64,000 nt of DNA from JAZDRH01 sp047470865 (GCF_047470865.1 NZ_JAZDRH010000001.1:124001-188000); one strand, 5' to 3'. Counted from the stretch's first letter, positions 16,048-25,871 are shown. Notes: a model not told the origin generated them from the letters alone. Made by a program: numbers and translations.

Positions 16048-16923
16048 ATGCGATTATACCTCGTGCTGCTTTTGCTCAGTTGCTGTTCTTTGGCGCAGGC
16101 TGTGGAGAGAGCGTTTTTTCGAGAAGATGGCAGTAAAATTGAGTATTATTTAATGAGTGAAAATAAGACAAAAACATTGCTTGTTGTTCTACAAGGAAGT
16201 GATTGCAATAGTGTTTATAATAACCAGTTTGTCCGTGAAAACTTTACGCAGCTCGTAGAAGCTGATGTATTGTTAGTTGAAAAATATGCTATTACGAATG
16301 AACTGCCGTATAGACTCGATGAAGCTCGATCTGATTGCCCAGTGGACTATTTGTTAAATGACTCTGTGCTGCAACGCAGGGACGATTATTTGCATGTCTT
16401 AGCCTATCTAAAGTCTCACTATGAAAAAATATATTTATTGGGTGGAAGTGAAGGTGCTGTCGTGGCAGCGTTAATTGCGCACAAGGCTGATTATATTGAC
16501 AAGGCTGTCTTAATTAATGGTGGGAGTCGCTTTTTTCTGGATGATATTTTGCATAATCTCGCTGCAACAGTGCCTACTGAACATTTAGCGGCAGCTCAGG
16601 CCGACTTTATTGCCAAAGTGAAAGGCTTAGCATCAGCTAACTCTGGTAGTCTATCAGGGCATGGTGCGAAATGGTGGCGAGATGCAATGGCGGTAGATTT
16701 GCAGCATAGCTTAGAACAGAGCCAGGTGCGCTTACTCTATATCCAGACGACAAAGGATGAAAATGTGGATTGGCAAGGAGCGCTTGCTATGTCACAAGCT
16801 TTGACTAATAAGAACGTTAAGTTTGTTTTTATTGATCATCAAAACCATTTTTTTCTTGATCAAAATGGAGCGTCTTTGGTTAAGGTCGTTAAAGAAATGA
16901 TTGTCGACTGGCTAGCTGACTAA
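16048..16923 (+). CDS. secreted alpha/beta hydrolase
   Basis: The 291-residue product has a cleavable signal peptide (about residues 1-18, ending in AQA). It is followed by an alpha/beta hydrolase fold: VVLQGSDCNS resembling an oxyanion segment, the nucleophile elbow LGGSEGA (about residues 131-137), KDENVDW in the region of the acid residue, and a late HQNHFF that can supply the catalytic His. Substrate unknown. It is transcribed divergently from eptA and shares a palindrome type with it, so it may belong to the same envelope-modification response. Confidence 0.75.
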   Translation: MRLYLVLLLLSCCSLAQAVERAFFREDGSKIEYYLMSENKTKTLLVVLQGSDCNSVYNNQFVRENFTQLVEADVLLVEKYAITNELPYRLDEARSDCPVDYLLNDSVLQRRDDYLHVLAYLKSHYEKIYLLGGSEGAVVAALIAHKADYIDKAVLINGGSRFFLDDILHNLAATVPTEHLAAAQADFIAKVKGLASANSGSLSGHGAKWWRDAMAVDLQHSLEQSQVRLLYIQTTKDENVDWQGALAMSQALTNKNVKFVFIDHQNHFFLDQNGASLVKVVKEMIVDWLAD

Positions 16924-16933
16924 GCTCTAGGTT

Positions 16934-16974
16934 AACTGAGCAACGCCTGCCTTAGCTCAGTTGATACAGGCGTT
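16934..16974. other. two interleaved inverted repeats between convergent genes
   Basis: AACTGAG (16934-16940) pairs with CTCAGTT (16956-16962). AACGCCTG (16942-16949) pairs with CAGGCGTT (16967-16974). The arms alternate A-B-A'-B', which is the order of an H-type pseudoknot. The site lies between the hydrolase stop and the yciK stop, where a bidirectional terminator would be expected, but no clear T-run follows on either strand. Confidence 0.5.
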
Positions 16975-16997
16975 ATCTAGCTGATACAGAAGAGGTT

Positions 16998-17738
16998 TTA
17001 GTCTTGAGCGTTAAAGGCTTTACCATTTTCATGTTGGCTATCTTCACCCATTAGGTAAAGGTAAACAGGCATGATTTCTTCTGGTGTAGGATTGTTGTCT
17101 GGATTTTCTCCAGGATAGGCATGGGCGCGCATATTGGTGCGTGTGGCGCCAGGGTTGAGGCTGTTGACACGTACATTGGTTTCATCCATTTCATCAGCCA
17201 TTACTTGCATTAAGCCTTCTGTGGCAAATTTAGAAACCGCATAAGCTCCCCAGTAGGCGCGTCCTTTACGGCCAACGCTGCTTGAGGTGAAAACAACAGA
17301 GGCATCTTGAGAGAGGCGCAGAATAGGGATCATGGCGCGGGTTAAGTTAAAGGCAGCATTTACATTGATATTCATGACACGGTTAAAGTGCTCCCCGCTG
17401 AGCTGCTCTAGTGGCGTGCGCGGCCCTAGAATGGAGGCATTATGTAGTAGCCCATCTAGGCGACCAAAGGCTTGCTCAATCATGGCTGCTAGTTCGTTGT
17501 ATTGTGGTGTTTGGGCGCTTTCTAAGTCTAAGGGAATAACAACAGGTTCAGGATTACCTTGGGCAATAATTTGGTCATAAATGGCATTTAGCGCGTCCTC
17601 TTGGCGGCCTAATAAGAGGACGGTGGCGCCATGTGCGGCGAAGCATTGTGCGGCAGTTGCACCTATGCCTGAACTGGCACCTGTAACTAAAATAACGCGA
17701 TCTTTTAGTAAGTCATTTCGCGCATGATATGCAAACAT
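16998..17738 (-). CDS. yciK: SDR oxidoreductase YciK
   Basis: From ATG 17738 (good AGAGAG site) the product is 246 residues beginning MFAYHARNDLLKDRV, like YciK proteins. A longer frame from 17789 would overlap mupP by 26 bases and is less likely. The cofactor motif TGASSGIG, the NAS motif in LLHNASILGP and the active-site YAVSK (Tyr-x-x-x-Lys) are intact, so it is a working NAD(P)-dependent short-chain dehydrogenase. The physiological substrate is unknown. It follows mupP closely in the ubiG-mupP-yciK cluster usual for Pseudomonas. Confidence 0.92.
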   Translation of the reverse strand: MFAYHARNDLLKDRVILVTGASSGIGATAAQCFAAHGATVLLLGRQEDALNAIYDQIIAQGNPEPVVIPLDLESAQTPQYNELAAMIEQAFGRLDGLLHNASILGPRTPLEQLSGEHFNRVMNINVNAAFNLTRAMIPILRLSQDASVVFTSSSVGRKGRAYWGAYAVSKFATEGLMQVMADEMDETNVRVNSLNPGATRTNMRAHAYPGENPDNNPTPEEIMPVYLYLMGEDSQHENGKAFNAQD

Positions 17739-17763
17739 AATTAACTCTCTAGCAAAATGTTCT

Positions 17764-18435
17764 TTAACAGCTACAGCTTGTTCGCTCAATAATAGCTAAC
17801 AACTCTTGGGGCTGATTGATCACTGCATTGGCACCCCAGTTATCAGGGTTGTCTTGCGGGTGAATATAGCCATAGCGTGCAGCAATACTGTACATCCCAG
17901 CAGCCTCAGCAGCCTGAATATCTCGTTGATCATCCCCAATATAGAGTACCTTTTGGGGTTCTACTTGCAAAATTTCACAGGCTTTAAGCAACATATCGGG
18001 GGCAGGTTTGCTGTTTTCCACATGCTCGGGGCACATTAAAACAGCACAGCGTTGCTCTAAGTCGAGCTGCTGGAGAATAGGTTCGGCATAACGTACGGGT
18101 TTATTTGTCGCAATACCCCAGATAATACCTGCTTGTTCTAGCTGGGTTAATACGTTTTTCATACCAGCAAATAAGGAGGTATGTACGGCGCATTGGGTTT
18201 GATAACGCTTTAAAAATTCTTGGCGTAAGGCTTCAAAGGCGCTATCGGATTCACTGATTTCGAGTGCAGTTTCAACAATGGCAGCAGCACCACCGGAGAT
18301 AACTTCTCGAATGCGTGGCGCTGGCATTTCAGGAAGGCCATGCTCAACACGCATTTGTTGAGCAATGGAAATAAAATCTAAGGCGGTATCCATTAAGGTG
18401 CCATCTAGGTCAAACAACACGGCTTGCCAGCGCAT
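17764..18435 (-). CDS. mupP: N-acetylmuramic acid 6-phosphate phosphatase MupP
   Basis: The 223-residue HAD-IA phosphatase has motif I FDLDGTLMDT, motif II in IATNKP, a motif III Lys in SKPAPDM and motif IV IGDDQRDI. Sequence alone also fits phosphoglycolate phosphatase (Gph). The position directly after ubiG, with stop and start sharing one base (TAATG), is that of mupP in Pseudomonas, where the enzyme dephosphorylates MurNAc-6-P in the peptidoglycan recycling route to UDP-MurNAc that bypasses MurA. Confidence 0.88.
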   Translation of the reverse strand: MRWQAVLFDLDGTLMDTALDFISIAQQMRVEHGLPEMPAPRIREVISGGAAAIVETALEISESDSAFEALRQEFLKRYQTQCAVHTSLFAGMKNVLTQLEQAGIIWGIATNKPVRYAEPILQQLDLEQRCAVLMCPEHVENSKPAPDMLLKACEILQVEPQKVLYIGDDQRDIQAAEAAGMYSIAARYGYIHPQDNPDNWGANAVINQPQELLAIIERTSCSC

Positions 18436-19136
18436 TAAGCCTCCTTAACTGTAGCTATCATATAATTCACATCCACATCAGAAGCGACTAGTTTGTAGTT
18501 TTTACTGATGGGGTTATAGGTCAGTCCTGTCATATCTGTAACTGTTAAGCCAACATCACGACACCAGGCTCCTAGTTCAGAAGGGCGAATAAATTTTTTA
18601 TAATCATGAGTGCCGCGTGGAATCATTTGCATAATGTATTCGGCGCCAATCACTGCCATTAAATAGGCTTTAGTATTGCGACTAATAGTAGAAAAAAATA
18701 CCTGCCCACCTGGTTTTACTAGTTCAAAGCAAGAGCGAATAACCGAGGCTGGGTCGGGTACATGTTCTAACATTTCAAGACAAGTCACTACGTCAAACTG
18801 CTCAGGCATTTCGACAGCTAAGTTTTCTGCTGTGATTTGTCGGTAATCAATGGTGAGATTTGATTCTAGTTGGTGTAAACGGGCTACTGATAAAGGCGCT
18901 TCGCCCATGTCGATACCCGTTACTTGTGCGCCGCGGTGTGCCATGGCTTCGCTTAAAATACCACCGCCACAGCCCACATCTAGTACTTTTTTACCAGCTA
19001 AAGAAGCACGCTGATCTATCCAGTTCACGCGCAGTGGGTTGATATCGTGCAAGGGTTTGAATTCGCTTTCCCGATCCCACCAGCGGTGTGCTAAGGCTTC
19101 AAATTTGGCAATTTCAGCCTGATCGACGTTTGACAT
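18435..19136 (-). CDS. ubiG: ubiquinone biosynthesis O-methyltransferase UbiG
   Basis: From ATG 19136, with GAGGAG upstream, the product is 233 residues beginning MSNVDQAEIAKFEALAHRWW, the usual UbiG N-terminus. The SAM-binding motif is VLDVGCGGGILSEAMA, followed by GIDMGEAPL and the typical TCLEMLEHVPDP, FFSTISRN and GTHDYKKFI segments. It performs both O-methylations in ubiquinone synthesis at the inner membrane surface. The longer frame to 19187 lacks a ribosome-binding site. Confidence 0.96.
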   Translation of the reverse strand: MSNVDQAEIAKFEALAHRWWDRESEFKPLHDINPLRVNWIDQRASLAGKKVLDVGCGGGILSEAMAHRGAQVTGIDMGEAPLSVARLHQLESNLTIDYRQITAENLAVEMPEQFDVVTCLEMLEHVPDPASVIRSCFELVKPGGQVFFSTISRNTKAYLMAVIGAEYIMQMIPRGTHDYKKFIRPSELGAWCRDVGLTVTDMTGLTYNPISKNYKLVASDVDVNYMIATVKEA

Positions 19137-19343
19137 ACCAGCTCCTCGTAAACGCAGCAGCAAAACAGAATTGATATATGATGCCATTTAATTGAAAAGT
19201 GCCCAAGGTTTGTCTTGGTAAATTGCTAGTAAATATAAAATTTTGACTCATTACTTGATATAACAAGCTAAATTGAAGTTTGCAAACTCAGGCTGGGAAC
19301 TTTTTAATTTTTAAAAAATACCTAATGCTTTTGTGGTGGTACA

Positions 19344-20690
19344 CTATTTTTGAGTAGTGTCTGCTCGATGATCAAAAGCAGCAATCTTTAAACCCCACTC
19401 GCGTGTGGTTTGCACTAATGCGGCCTCATCAATACGGATTAAATGATGATCTTTTACCAGTAGTTTTCCGCCAACCCAAACATGTCGCACACAGGATGCA
19501 TTGCTGGCGTAAATAAGTTGTGATACAGGGTCGTAAACAGGCTGTTGAGCTAATTTATTTAAATCAAAGGCTACTAAGTCTGCCCATTTGCCAATTTCAA
19601 TAGAGCCTATACTGTCTTCTAGGCCTAGGGTTTTAGCACCATTTAGGGTTGCCATGCGCAATGCTTGGTGAGCATTTAATGCACTTGCGCTACCAGCGAT
19701 AGCTTTGGCAAGAAGGGCTGCGGTACGTGTTTCACTGAGTAGATCAAGGTCGTTATTACTGGCTGCGCCATCAGTGCCTAGCGAAATGTTAATCCCCGCT
19801 TGTTCTAGTCGGTCAACTGGGCAGAATCCGCTGGCCAGCTTTAAGTTAGATTCAGGGCAGTGCACCACATGAGAGCTCGTTTTTCTGAGTATTTCAATAT
19901 CGTCTGCGCTAACTTGTGTCATATGTACTGCTTGAAAATGAGGTCCTAGCAAGCCAAGTTTTTCAAGGCGTGCTAAAGGACGCATGCCATGTATAGCTAA
20001 ACTTTTCTCAATTTCATGGGCCGTTTCATGTACGTGCATTTGAATTGGGCAGTCTAGCTGGGCGGTTAGAGTAGCAATGTTGCGTAACCCGTCATCATTT
20101 ACAGTGTAGGGTGCATGAGGGCCTAGTCCAATTTGTATACGAGGGTGGTTTTTTAGATCATTAAATAACACGAGTCCTTGCTTAATGGCTATTTGTGAAC
20201 TAGCCGCACCCGGAACTGGAAAGTCTAAAATAGGTACTGTTATTTGCGCTCGAATGCCTTGAGTATGCACTTGTTGAGCCGCTATTTCAGGATAAAAATA
20301 CATGTCTGAGTAGGTAGTAATGCCGCTTTTTAATTGCTCCGCAATGGCAAGATCAGTACCTACACGAATAAAATCTTCATTGACCCATTTAGCTTCAGCA
20401 GGCCAAATATGATCTTGTAACCAAGTTTGCAGTGGCAGATCATCTGCTAGTCCACGAAATAGACTCATGGCAGCATGACAGTGAGTATTAATAAGACCAG
20501 GTGTCAGTGCGCACTGAAAGAGCTCAATAGTTTCTAAACTGGGAATCTTTAATGCTTTTTCACGTGGTGCTATTAGCGCTATTTTGCCGTCTTTAATGCC
20601 TAGTGCGTAATCTGTTAGTACAACACCTGCAGGTTCAACAGGAATTAACCACGTAGGTAGTAGTAAAAGATCAAGCACAGTTTGAGGCAT
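19344..20690 (-). CDS. mtaD: TRZ/ATZ amidohydrolase, 5'-methylthioadenosine/SAH deaminase
   Basis: From ATG 20690, which has AAGGA nine bases upstream, the product is 448 residues. It has the amidohydrolase metal site NTHCHAAMS, HVHE in the second half of the barrel and LGTDGAASNNDLDL with the metal-binding Asp. This subgroup deaminates methylthioadenosine and related nucleosides to inosine forms. The divergent neighbour mtnA, also in methylthioribose salvage, supports that role. 19137-19343 in front of ubiG carries no gene. Confidence 0.9.
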   Translation of the reverse strand: MPQTVLDLLLLPTWLIPVEPAGVVLTDYALGIKDGKIALIAPREKALKIPSLETIELFQCALTPGLINTHCHAAMSLFRGLADDLPLQTWLQDHIWPAEAKWVNEDFIRVGTDLAIAEQLKSGITTYSDMYFYPEIAAQQVHTQGIRAQITVPILDFPVPGAASSQIAIKQGLVLFNDLKNHPRIQIGLGPHAPYTVNDDGLRNIATLTAQLDCPIQMHVHETAHEIEKSLAIHGMRPLARLEKLGLLGPHFQAVHMTQVSADDIEILRKTSSHVVHCPESNLKLASGFCPVDRLEQAGINISLGTDGAASNNDLDLLSETRTAALLAKAIAGSASALNAHQALRMATLNGAKTLGLEDSIGSIEIGKWADLVAFDLNKLAQQPVYDPVSQLIYASNASCVRHVWVGGKLLVKDHHLIRIDEAALVQTTREWGLKIAAFDHRADTTQK

Positions 20691-20843
20691 GTAATTATTC
20701 CTTGTCATTAGCAAACTAAGGCTGTGGTGCAGTGTAATTAAAAAATGTTACAAGCTGTAGTCTGACGTGAGTATTGCACTACAAGGCACGCAAAAATTGG
20801 TTTTTTCGGTATACTTAAGCACTTTTGCAAGGTTGAGGATGCT

Positions 20844-21917
20844 ATGCGAGAAAAAATGTATGCGGCAGAGAAAATTACCGCCTTGCGCTGGCATTCAGGT
20901 GTGTTAGAGCTGCTAGATCAACGCGCTTTGCCGCAAGAAATTCTTTGGCTTCATTGTCAGAATGCTGGGCAGGTTGCTCAGGCTATTCGTGAAATGAGCG
21001 TGCGTGGTGCGCCTGCTATTGGTATCGCCGCAGCCTTTGCTGTAGTGCTCTCAGTTAAAGCACAACAACATAATCCGCAATGGAAGAATGCTGTTTTGGC
21101 TGATATTGAGCTATTGGCAGCCTCTAGGCCGACAGCTGTTAATTTATTCTGGGCCCTGAAACAGTTACGTGCAGTGGTTGAGCAAACATTTGATTGGCAA
21201 AACGCTTTAAACCAAACTGAGCAAGCTGCGCAAACTATTTTTGCAGATGACCGAGAGGCCAATCTGACTATGGCAGAATACGGTGCCGCACTTATTAAGC
21301 GTGGTTGTGAAACCGCGCAAGAGTTATTGACCCATTGTAATACAGGGGCCTTGGCTACAGGTGGTTTTGGTACAGCTTTGGGGGTTATTCGCGCAGCGCA
21401 CCATGCGGGCTTAGTCTCATTGGTGCATGTTGATGAAACACGTCCTTGGCTACAAGGTTCTCGCCTAACGGCTTATGAGTTATCTGAAGAAGGTATTTCT
21501 GTTAGTTTGAATGTTGATTCCGCTGCAGCGCATTTAATGCGTGAAGGCAATATTACTTGGGTGGTTGTAGGTGCTGATCGAATCACCGCAAATGGCGATG
21601 TGGCGAACAAGATAGGCACCTATCAACTGGCGGTGCTTGCACGCTATCATGCTGTTAAATTTATGGTGGTAGCCCCTAGCTCAAGCATTGATATGGAACT
21701 AGCACATGGTGGGCTAATTCCCATAGAAGAGCGTGAAGCAAAAGAGCTTGTGCAACTGGCAGGGCAAACTGTAGCAGCACAAGTGCCGGCTTTTAATCCT
21801 GTGTTTGATGTAACACCTGCCCATTTAATTGACGCGATAGTCACAGAAAAAGGTGTGGTTGAGCAACCGAACGCAGAAAAAATGTATCAGTTAATGCATT
21901 CTGTAAGTTTACATTAG
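20844..21917 (+). CDS. mtnA: methylthioribose-1-phosphate isomerase MtnA
   Basis: The 357-residue product converts 5-methylthioribose-1-phosphate to methylthioribulose-1-phosphate in methionine salvage. Landmarks are MSVRGAPAIGIAAAFAV, the catalytic Cys in THCNTGALATGGFGT and the catalytic Asp in VVGADRITANGDVANKIGT. The start MREKMYAAEK matches the family's usual N-terminus, after a GAGGA site. It lies upstream of gyrA, as in Pseudomonas. Confidence 0.96.
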   Translation: MREKMYAAEKITALRWHSGVLELLDQRALPQEILWLHCQNAGQVAQAIREMSVRGAPAIGIAAAFAVVLSVKAQQHNPQWKNAVLADIELLAASRPTAVNLFWALKQLRAVVEQTFDWQNALNQTEQAAQTIFADDREANLTMAEYGAALIKRGCETAQELLTHCNTGALATGGFGTALGVIRAAHHAGLVSLVHVDETRPWLQGSRLTAYELSEEGISVSLNVDSAAAHLMREGNITWVVVGADRITANGDVANKIGTYQLAVLARYHAVKFMVVAPSSSIDMELAHGGLIPIEEREAKELVQLAGQTVAAQVPAFNPVFDVTPAHLIDAIVTEKGVVEQPNAEKMYQLMHSVSLH

Positions 21918-22027
21918 TGAATCTACAGCAAGGCTAAGTAAAACAGTATTGGCACTAGCACAATCAAGGGTGCCATGTGCTATGATGCTTAGCTTGCTTT
22001 ACTGCGTTATTAAGGAACCAAGCGTCC

Positions 22028-24778
22028 ATGGGTGAATTGGCTAGAGAAATTTTACCGATCAAGATCGAAGACGAAATGCGTCAATCCTATCTTGATTATG
22101 CAATGAGCGTAATTGTAGGTCGTGCATTACCAGATGCCCGCGATGGTTTAAAACCAGTGCATCGGCGCGTCCTGTTTGCCATGAAGGAGTTAGGTAATGA
22201 CTGGAATAAAGCCTACCTCAAGTCTGCCCGTGTTGTTGGCGACGTAATCGGTAAATATCACCCACATGGTGACTCAGCAGTTTATGAAACCATTGTACGT
22301 ATGGCACAGCCATTCTCAATGCGTTACATGCTGGTGGATGGGCAAGGTAACTTCGGTTCGGTTGATGGCGATAGCGCAGCTGCTATGCGATATACCGAAG
22401 TGCGTATGGCGAAAATTACCCATGAATTACTCGCCGATCTAGAAAAAGAAACGGTCGACTGGGTACCCAACTATGATGGCACACAGCAAATCCCAGCGGT
22501 ATTGCCTACTAAAATTCCTGCCTTGCTGGTTAATGGTTCATCAGGTATTGCGGTGGGTATGGCAACTAATATTCCACCGCATAACCTTACAGAAGTGATC
22601 ACAGGTTGCCTTGCATTAATTGATAATCCTGATTTATCTGTTGATGATTTAATGCAATACATCCCAGGCCCGGACTTCCCAACGGCTGGTATTATCAATG
22701 GCCGAGCGGGCATTATTGAAGCTTACCGTACTGGCCGTGGTCGTGTGTACATGCGTGCCCGTGCTGGATTTGAAGATGTTGATAAAACAGGAACTCGTCA
22801 GCAAATTGTAGTGACTGAACTGCCTTATCAAGTTAATAAAGCAAAATTAGTTGAGAAAATTGCTGAACTGGTTAAAGAGAAAAAGATAGAAGGCATCAGC
22901 GAGCTACGTGATGAGTCTGATAAGGACGGCATGCGTATTGTGATTGAGCTTCGCCGTGGTGAAATGCCCGAAGTGGTATTGAATAACCTGTATGCACAAA
23001 CCCAAATGCAATCGGTGTTTGGTATCAATAACGTGGCTTTGGTTGACGGTCGTCCTCGCTTATTGAATTTGCGCGATATGCTAGATGTGTTCTTGCGTCA
23101 TCGCCGTGAAGTAGTGACACGTCGTACTGTTTATGAGCTGCGTAAAGCGCGTGAACGGGGGCATATTTTAGAGGGGCAAACGGTTGCGCTGTCTAATATT
23201 GATCCAGTAATTGAGTTAATCCGCCAATCACCAACACCAGCCGAAGCTAAAGAGCGTTTAATTGCGCACGCTTGGAAGTCAGAAGCAGTAACCGCAATGT
23301 TGGAGCGCTCAGGTGCACTTTCATGCCGTCCTGAAGATTTGCCAGAGCAATATGGCATGCGTGATGGCTTTTACCACTTATCGCCTGAGCAAGCACAAGC
23401 TATCTTAGATTTACGCTTACACCGCCTAACAGGGCTAGAGCATGAAAAGTTAGTTGCTGAATACCAGCAAATTCTTGAGCAAATTGCAGAATTACTACAT
23501 ATCTTAAATAGCCCTGAGCGTTTACTTGAAGTGATTCGTGAAGAGCTCAATAAAGTGAAAGATGAGTTCGGTGATGAGCGTCGCTCAGAAATCATTGCAT
23601 CACAAGTTGATTTAACCTCAGCAGATTTAATTCCAGTTGAAGAGCGTGTTGTTACCATTTCCCATGGTGGTTACGCCAAGAGCCAGCCATTAGAGTCTTA
23701 TCAAGCGCAACGTCGTGGTGGGCGTGGTAAGTCCGCCACAGGTGTGAAAGATGAAGACTATATTGAACATCTTTTAGTGGCTAATAGCCATGCCACATTG
23801 CTGCTGTTCTCCAGTAAAGGCAAGGTTTACTGGCTACGTACTTTTGAAATTCCTGAAGCCTCGCGTGCCTCACGTGGTCGCCCATTGGTTAACCTATTAC
23901 CTTTGGATGACGATGAATGCATTACCGCTATGTTGGAAATTGATCTTGAGGCATTAAATGCCCAAGCAGGTGATGAAGACCTTGATGATACGGATGATGT
24001 CATCGAGAGCGCAGCAGAAGTAGTGGAAACTGAGGATGAGGATAGCGCTGACGAGAATGAATACGATGAAGCTGATGGCGCCTATATCTTTATGGCAACA
24101 GCTAAAGGTACAGTTAAGAAAACGCCATTGATTCAGTTCCGTCGCCCACGTAGTTCAGGTTTAATTGCGCTGCGCCTTGAAGAGGGCGATACGTTGATTG
24201 CAGCAGCGATTACAGATGGTTCTAAGCATGTAATGCTGTTCTCTGATGCTGGCAAAGTCATTCGCTTTAAAGAAAGCAAAGTGCGTCAAATGGGACGTAC
24301 TGCCCGCGGTGTTCGTGGTATGCGTATCAGTGCTGATCAGCGTTTAATTTCTATGTTGATTCCAGAACTTGAAGCGCAAATTCTAACAGCTTCTGAGAAA
24401 GGCTATGGTAAACGTACACCATTGGCTGAGTTCCCGTTACGTGGACGTGGCGGCCAAGGCGTTATTGCTCAAGTGCAAAACGAACGCAATGGCAAGCTTG
24501 TCGGTGCAGTGCAGGTGCAGGCTGGTGAAGAGATTATGTTGATCTCTGATCAGGGCACTTTAGTGCGTACGCGGGTTGATGAAGTTTCCTCGCAGTCAAG
24601 AAACACACAAGGTGTTACCTTGATTAAGCTAGCTAATAATGAAAAATTAGTTGGCCTTGAGCGAGTGCAAGAACCTTCAGATAACGGTGAAGCAACCGCT
24701 GAAGAATTAAGTGATGAAGTCGCCGTTGTTGCAGGTGAAGTGCCCGCAGCCGACGAACTAGGCAATGATCAAGAGTGA
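22028..24778 (+). CDS. gyrA: DNA gyrase subunit A
   Basis: The 916-residue product carries the breakage-reunion domain (about 1-520) with the catalytic Tyr in AAAMRYTEVRM (about residue 122). The quinolone region HPHGDSAVYETIVRM has Ser83 and Glu87, a drug-sensitive Ser83 state with Glu instead of the Asp87 of E. coli. The C-terminal beta-pinwheel carries the GyrA-box QRRGGRGKSATG (about residues 559-570). An Asp/Glu-rich insert of about 45 residues (roughly 640-685) interrupts the pinwheel, and the tail is acidic. It supercoils DNA together with GyrB. The stop precedes serC by only 7 bases. Confidence 0.98.
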   Translation: MGELAREILPIKIEDEMRQSYLDYAMSVIVGRALPDARDGLKPVHRRVLFAMKELGNDWNKAYLKSARVVGDVIGKYHPHGDSAVYETIVRMAQPFSMRYMLVDGQGNFGSVDGDSAAAMRYTEVRMAKITHELLADLEKETVDWVPNYDGTQQIPAVLPTKIPALLVNGSSGIAVGMATNIPPHNLTEVITGCLALIDNPDLSVDDLMQYIPGPDFPTAGIINGRAGIIEAYRTGRGRVYMRARAGFEDVDKTGTRQQIVVTELPYQVNKAKLVEKIAELVKEKKIEGISELRDESDKDGMRIVIELRRGEMPEVVLNNLYAQTQMQSVFGINNVALVDGRPRLLNLRDMLDVFLRHRREVVTRRTVYELRKARERGHILEGQTVALSNIDPVIELIRQSPTPAEAKERLIAHAWKSEAVTAMLERSGALSCRPEDLPEQYGMRDGFYHLSPEQAQAILDLRLHRLTGLEHEKLVAEYQQILEQIAELLHILNSPERLLEVIREELNKVKDEFGDERRSEIIASQVDLTSADLIPVEERVVTISHGGYAKSQPLESYQAQRRGGRGKSATGVKDEDYIEHLLVANSHATLLLFSSKGKVYWLRTFEIPEASRASRGRPLVNLLPLDDDECITAMLEIDLEALNAQAGDEDLDDTDDVIESAAEVVETEDEDSADENEYDEADGAYIFMATAKGTVKKTPLIQFRRPRSSGLIALRLEEGDTLIAAAITDGSKHVMLFSDAGKVIRFKESKVRQMGRTARGVRGMRISADQRLISMLIPELEAQILTASEKGYGKRTPLAEFPLRGRGGQGVIAQVQNERNGKLVGAVQVQAGEEIMLISDQGTLVRTRVDEVSSQSRNTQGVTLIKLANNEKLVGLERVQEPSDNGEATAEELSDEVAVVAGEVPAADELGNDQE

Positions 24779-24785
24779 GAGCCAA

Positions 24786-25871
24786 GTGAGTAAACGAGCC
24801 TATAACTTCTGCGCAGGCCCAGCCGCGCTACCAGAAGCAGTACTGCAACGTGCCAGAGAGGAGATGCTAGATTGGCACGGCAAGGGATTATCCGTAATGG
24901 AGATGAGTCACCGTGGCGCAGATTTTGTAGGCATTGCCGAGCAGGCCGAGCAAGACTTTCGCGACCTGCTCAGTATTCCCAACAATTACAAAGTATTGTT
25001 TATGCAGGGGGGCGCTAGCCAGCAATTTGCACAAATCCCCTTGAATCTGCTGCCAGAAAATGGTGTGGCAGACTATATCGATACAGGTATTTGGTCAGGT
25101 AAAAGTGCGAAAGAAGCGGCGCATTTTGGCAAAGTAAATATCGCTGCAACAGGCAAAGCACATAACTACTTTGATATTCCTGCTCAACGTGAATGGCAGC
25201 TAAGCAAAGATGCCGCTTATGTGCATTATGCAACCAATGAAACTATTGGTGGTGTACAGTTTGATTGGGTTCCAGAAACAAATGGCGTGCCACTGGTTGC
25301 GGATATGTCATCTGATATTTTATCACGCCCCATTAACGTGGCTGACTTTGGCATGATCTATGCCGGAGCACAAAAAAATATTGGCCCAAGTGGCCTTTTA
25401 ATCGGCATTATTCGTGAAGACTTATTAGGCAAAGCTCGCGCTAGCTGTCCAACAGTAATGGACTACAAAGTGATTGCCGACAATGACTCCATGTACAATA
25501 CACCGCCTACCTTTTCGTGGTATTTATCAGGCCTTGTATTTAAATGGCTAAAAGCACAAGGTGGCGTGCTAGCAATGGAAAAACTCAATCGAGAAAAGAA
25601 AGAGTTACTTTATAAAGCCATTGATGAAAGTAGCTTCTATACCAATCCAGTAGCTAAAGAATGCCGCTCTTGGATGAATATTCCTTTCCGTTTGGCGGAT
25701 GAATCTTTAGATAAAGCCTTCCTCGCAGGTGCTGAGGAACGTGGCTTGCTTAATCTAAAAGGGCATCGCTCAGTGGGTGGTATGCGCGCCTCTATCTATA
25801 ACGCCGTTGGTTTAGATGCAGTACAAGCCTTAGTTGATTACATGCGCGAATTCGAGAAGGAAAAAGCTTAA
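24786..25871 (+). CDS. serC: phosphoserine aminotransferase
   Basis: From GTG 24786 the product is 361 residues beginning VSKRAYNFCAGPAALPEAVL, the normal SerC N-terminus. An in-frame ATG at 24765 would overlap gyrA by 14 bases and add 7 residues. The PLP lysine is in YAGAQKNIGPSG, and substrate-binding residues are in MEMSHRG and GHRSVGGMRAS. It makes 3-phosphoserine and also 4-phosphohydroxythreonine for pyridoxine. The next gene, pheA, starts at the base after its stop. Confidence 0.95.
   Translation: MSKRAYNFCAGPAALPEAVLQRAREEMLDWHGKGLSVMEMSHRGADFVGIAEQAEQDFRDLLSIPNNYKVLFMQGGASQQFAQIPLNLLPENGVADYIDTGIWSGKSAKEAAHFGKVNIAATGKAHNYFDIPAQREWQLSKDAAYVHYATNETIGGVQFDWVPETNGVPLVADMSSDILSRPINVADFGMIYAGAQKNIGPSGLLIGIIREDLLGKARASCPTVMDYKVIADNDSMYNTPPTFSWYLSGLVFKWLKAQGGVLAMEKLNREKKELLYKAIDESSFYTNPVAKECRSWMNIPFRLADESLDKAFLAGAEERGLLNLKGHRSVGGMRASIYNAVGLDAVQALVDYMREFEKEKA

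Noticed and set aside
21944..21990. Overlapping short repeats (GGCAC, TAGCAC, GTGCC, GTGCTA) upstream of gyrA as a pseudoknot
   Set aside because: The arms share the same GCAC/GTGC core, so the interleaving arises from one short repeated motif rather than two independent stems.
22028..24778. Glu at GyrA position 87 as a quinolone-resistance change
   Set aside because: Ser83 is intact and Glu87 is a natural residue in some gammaproteobacteria, so resistance cannot be claimed.
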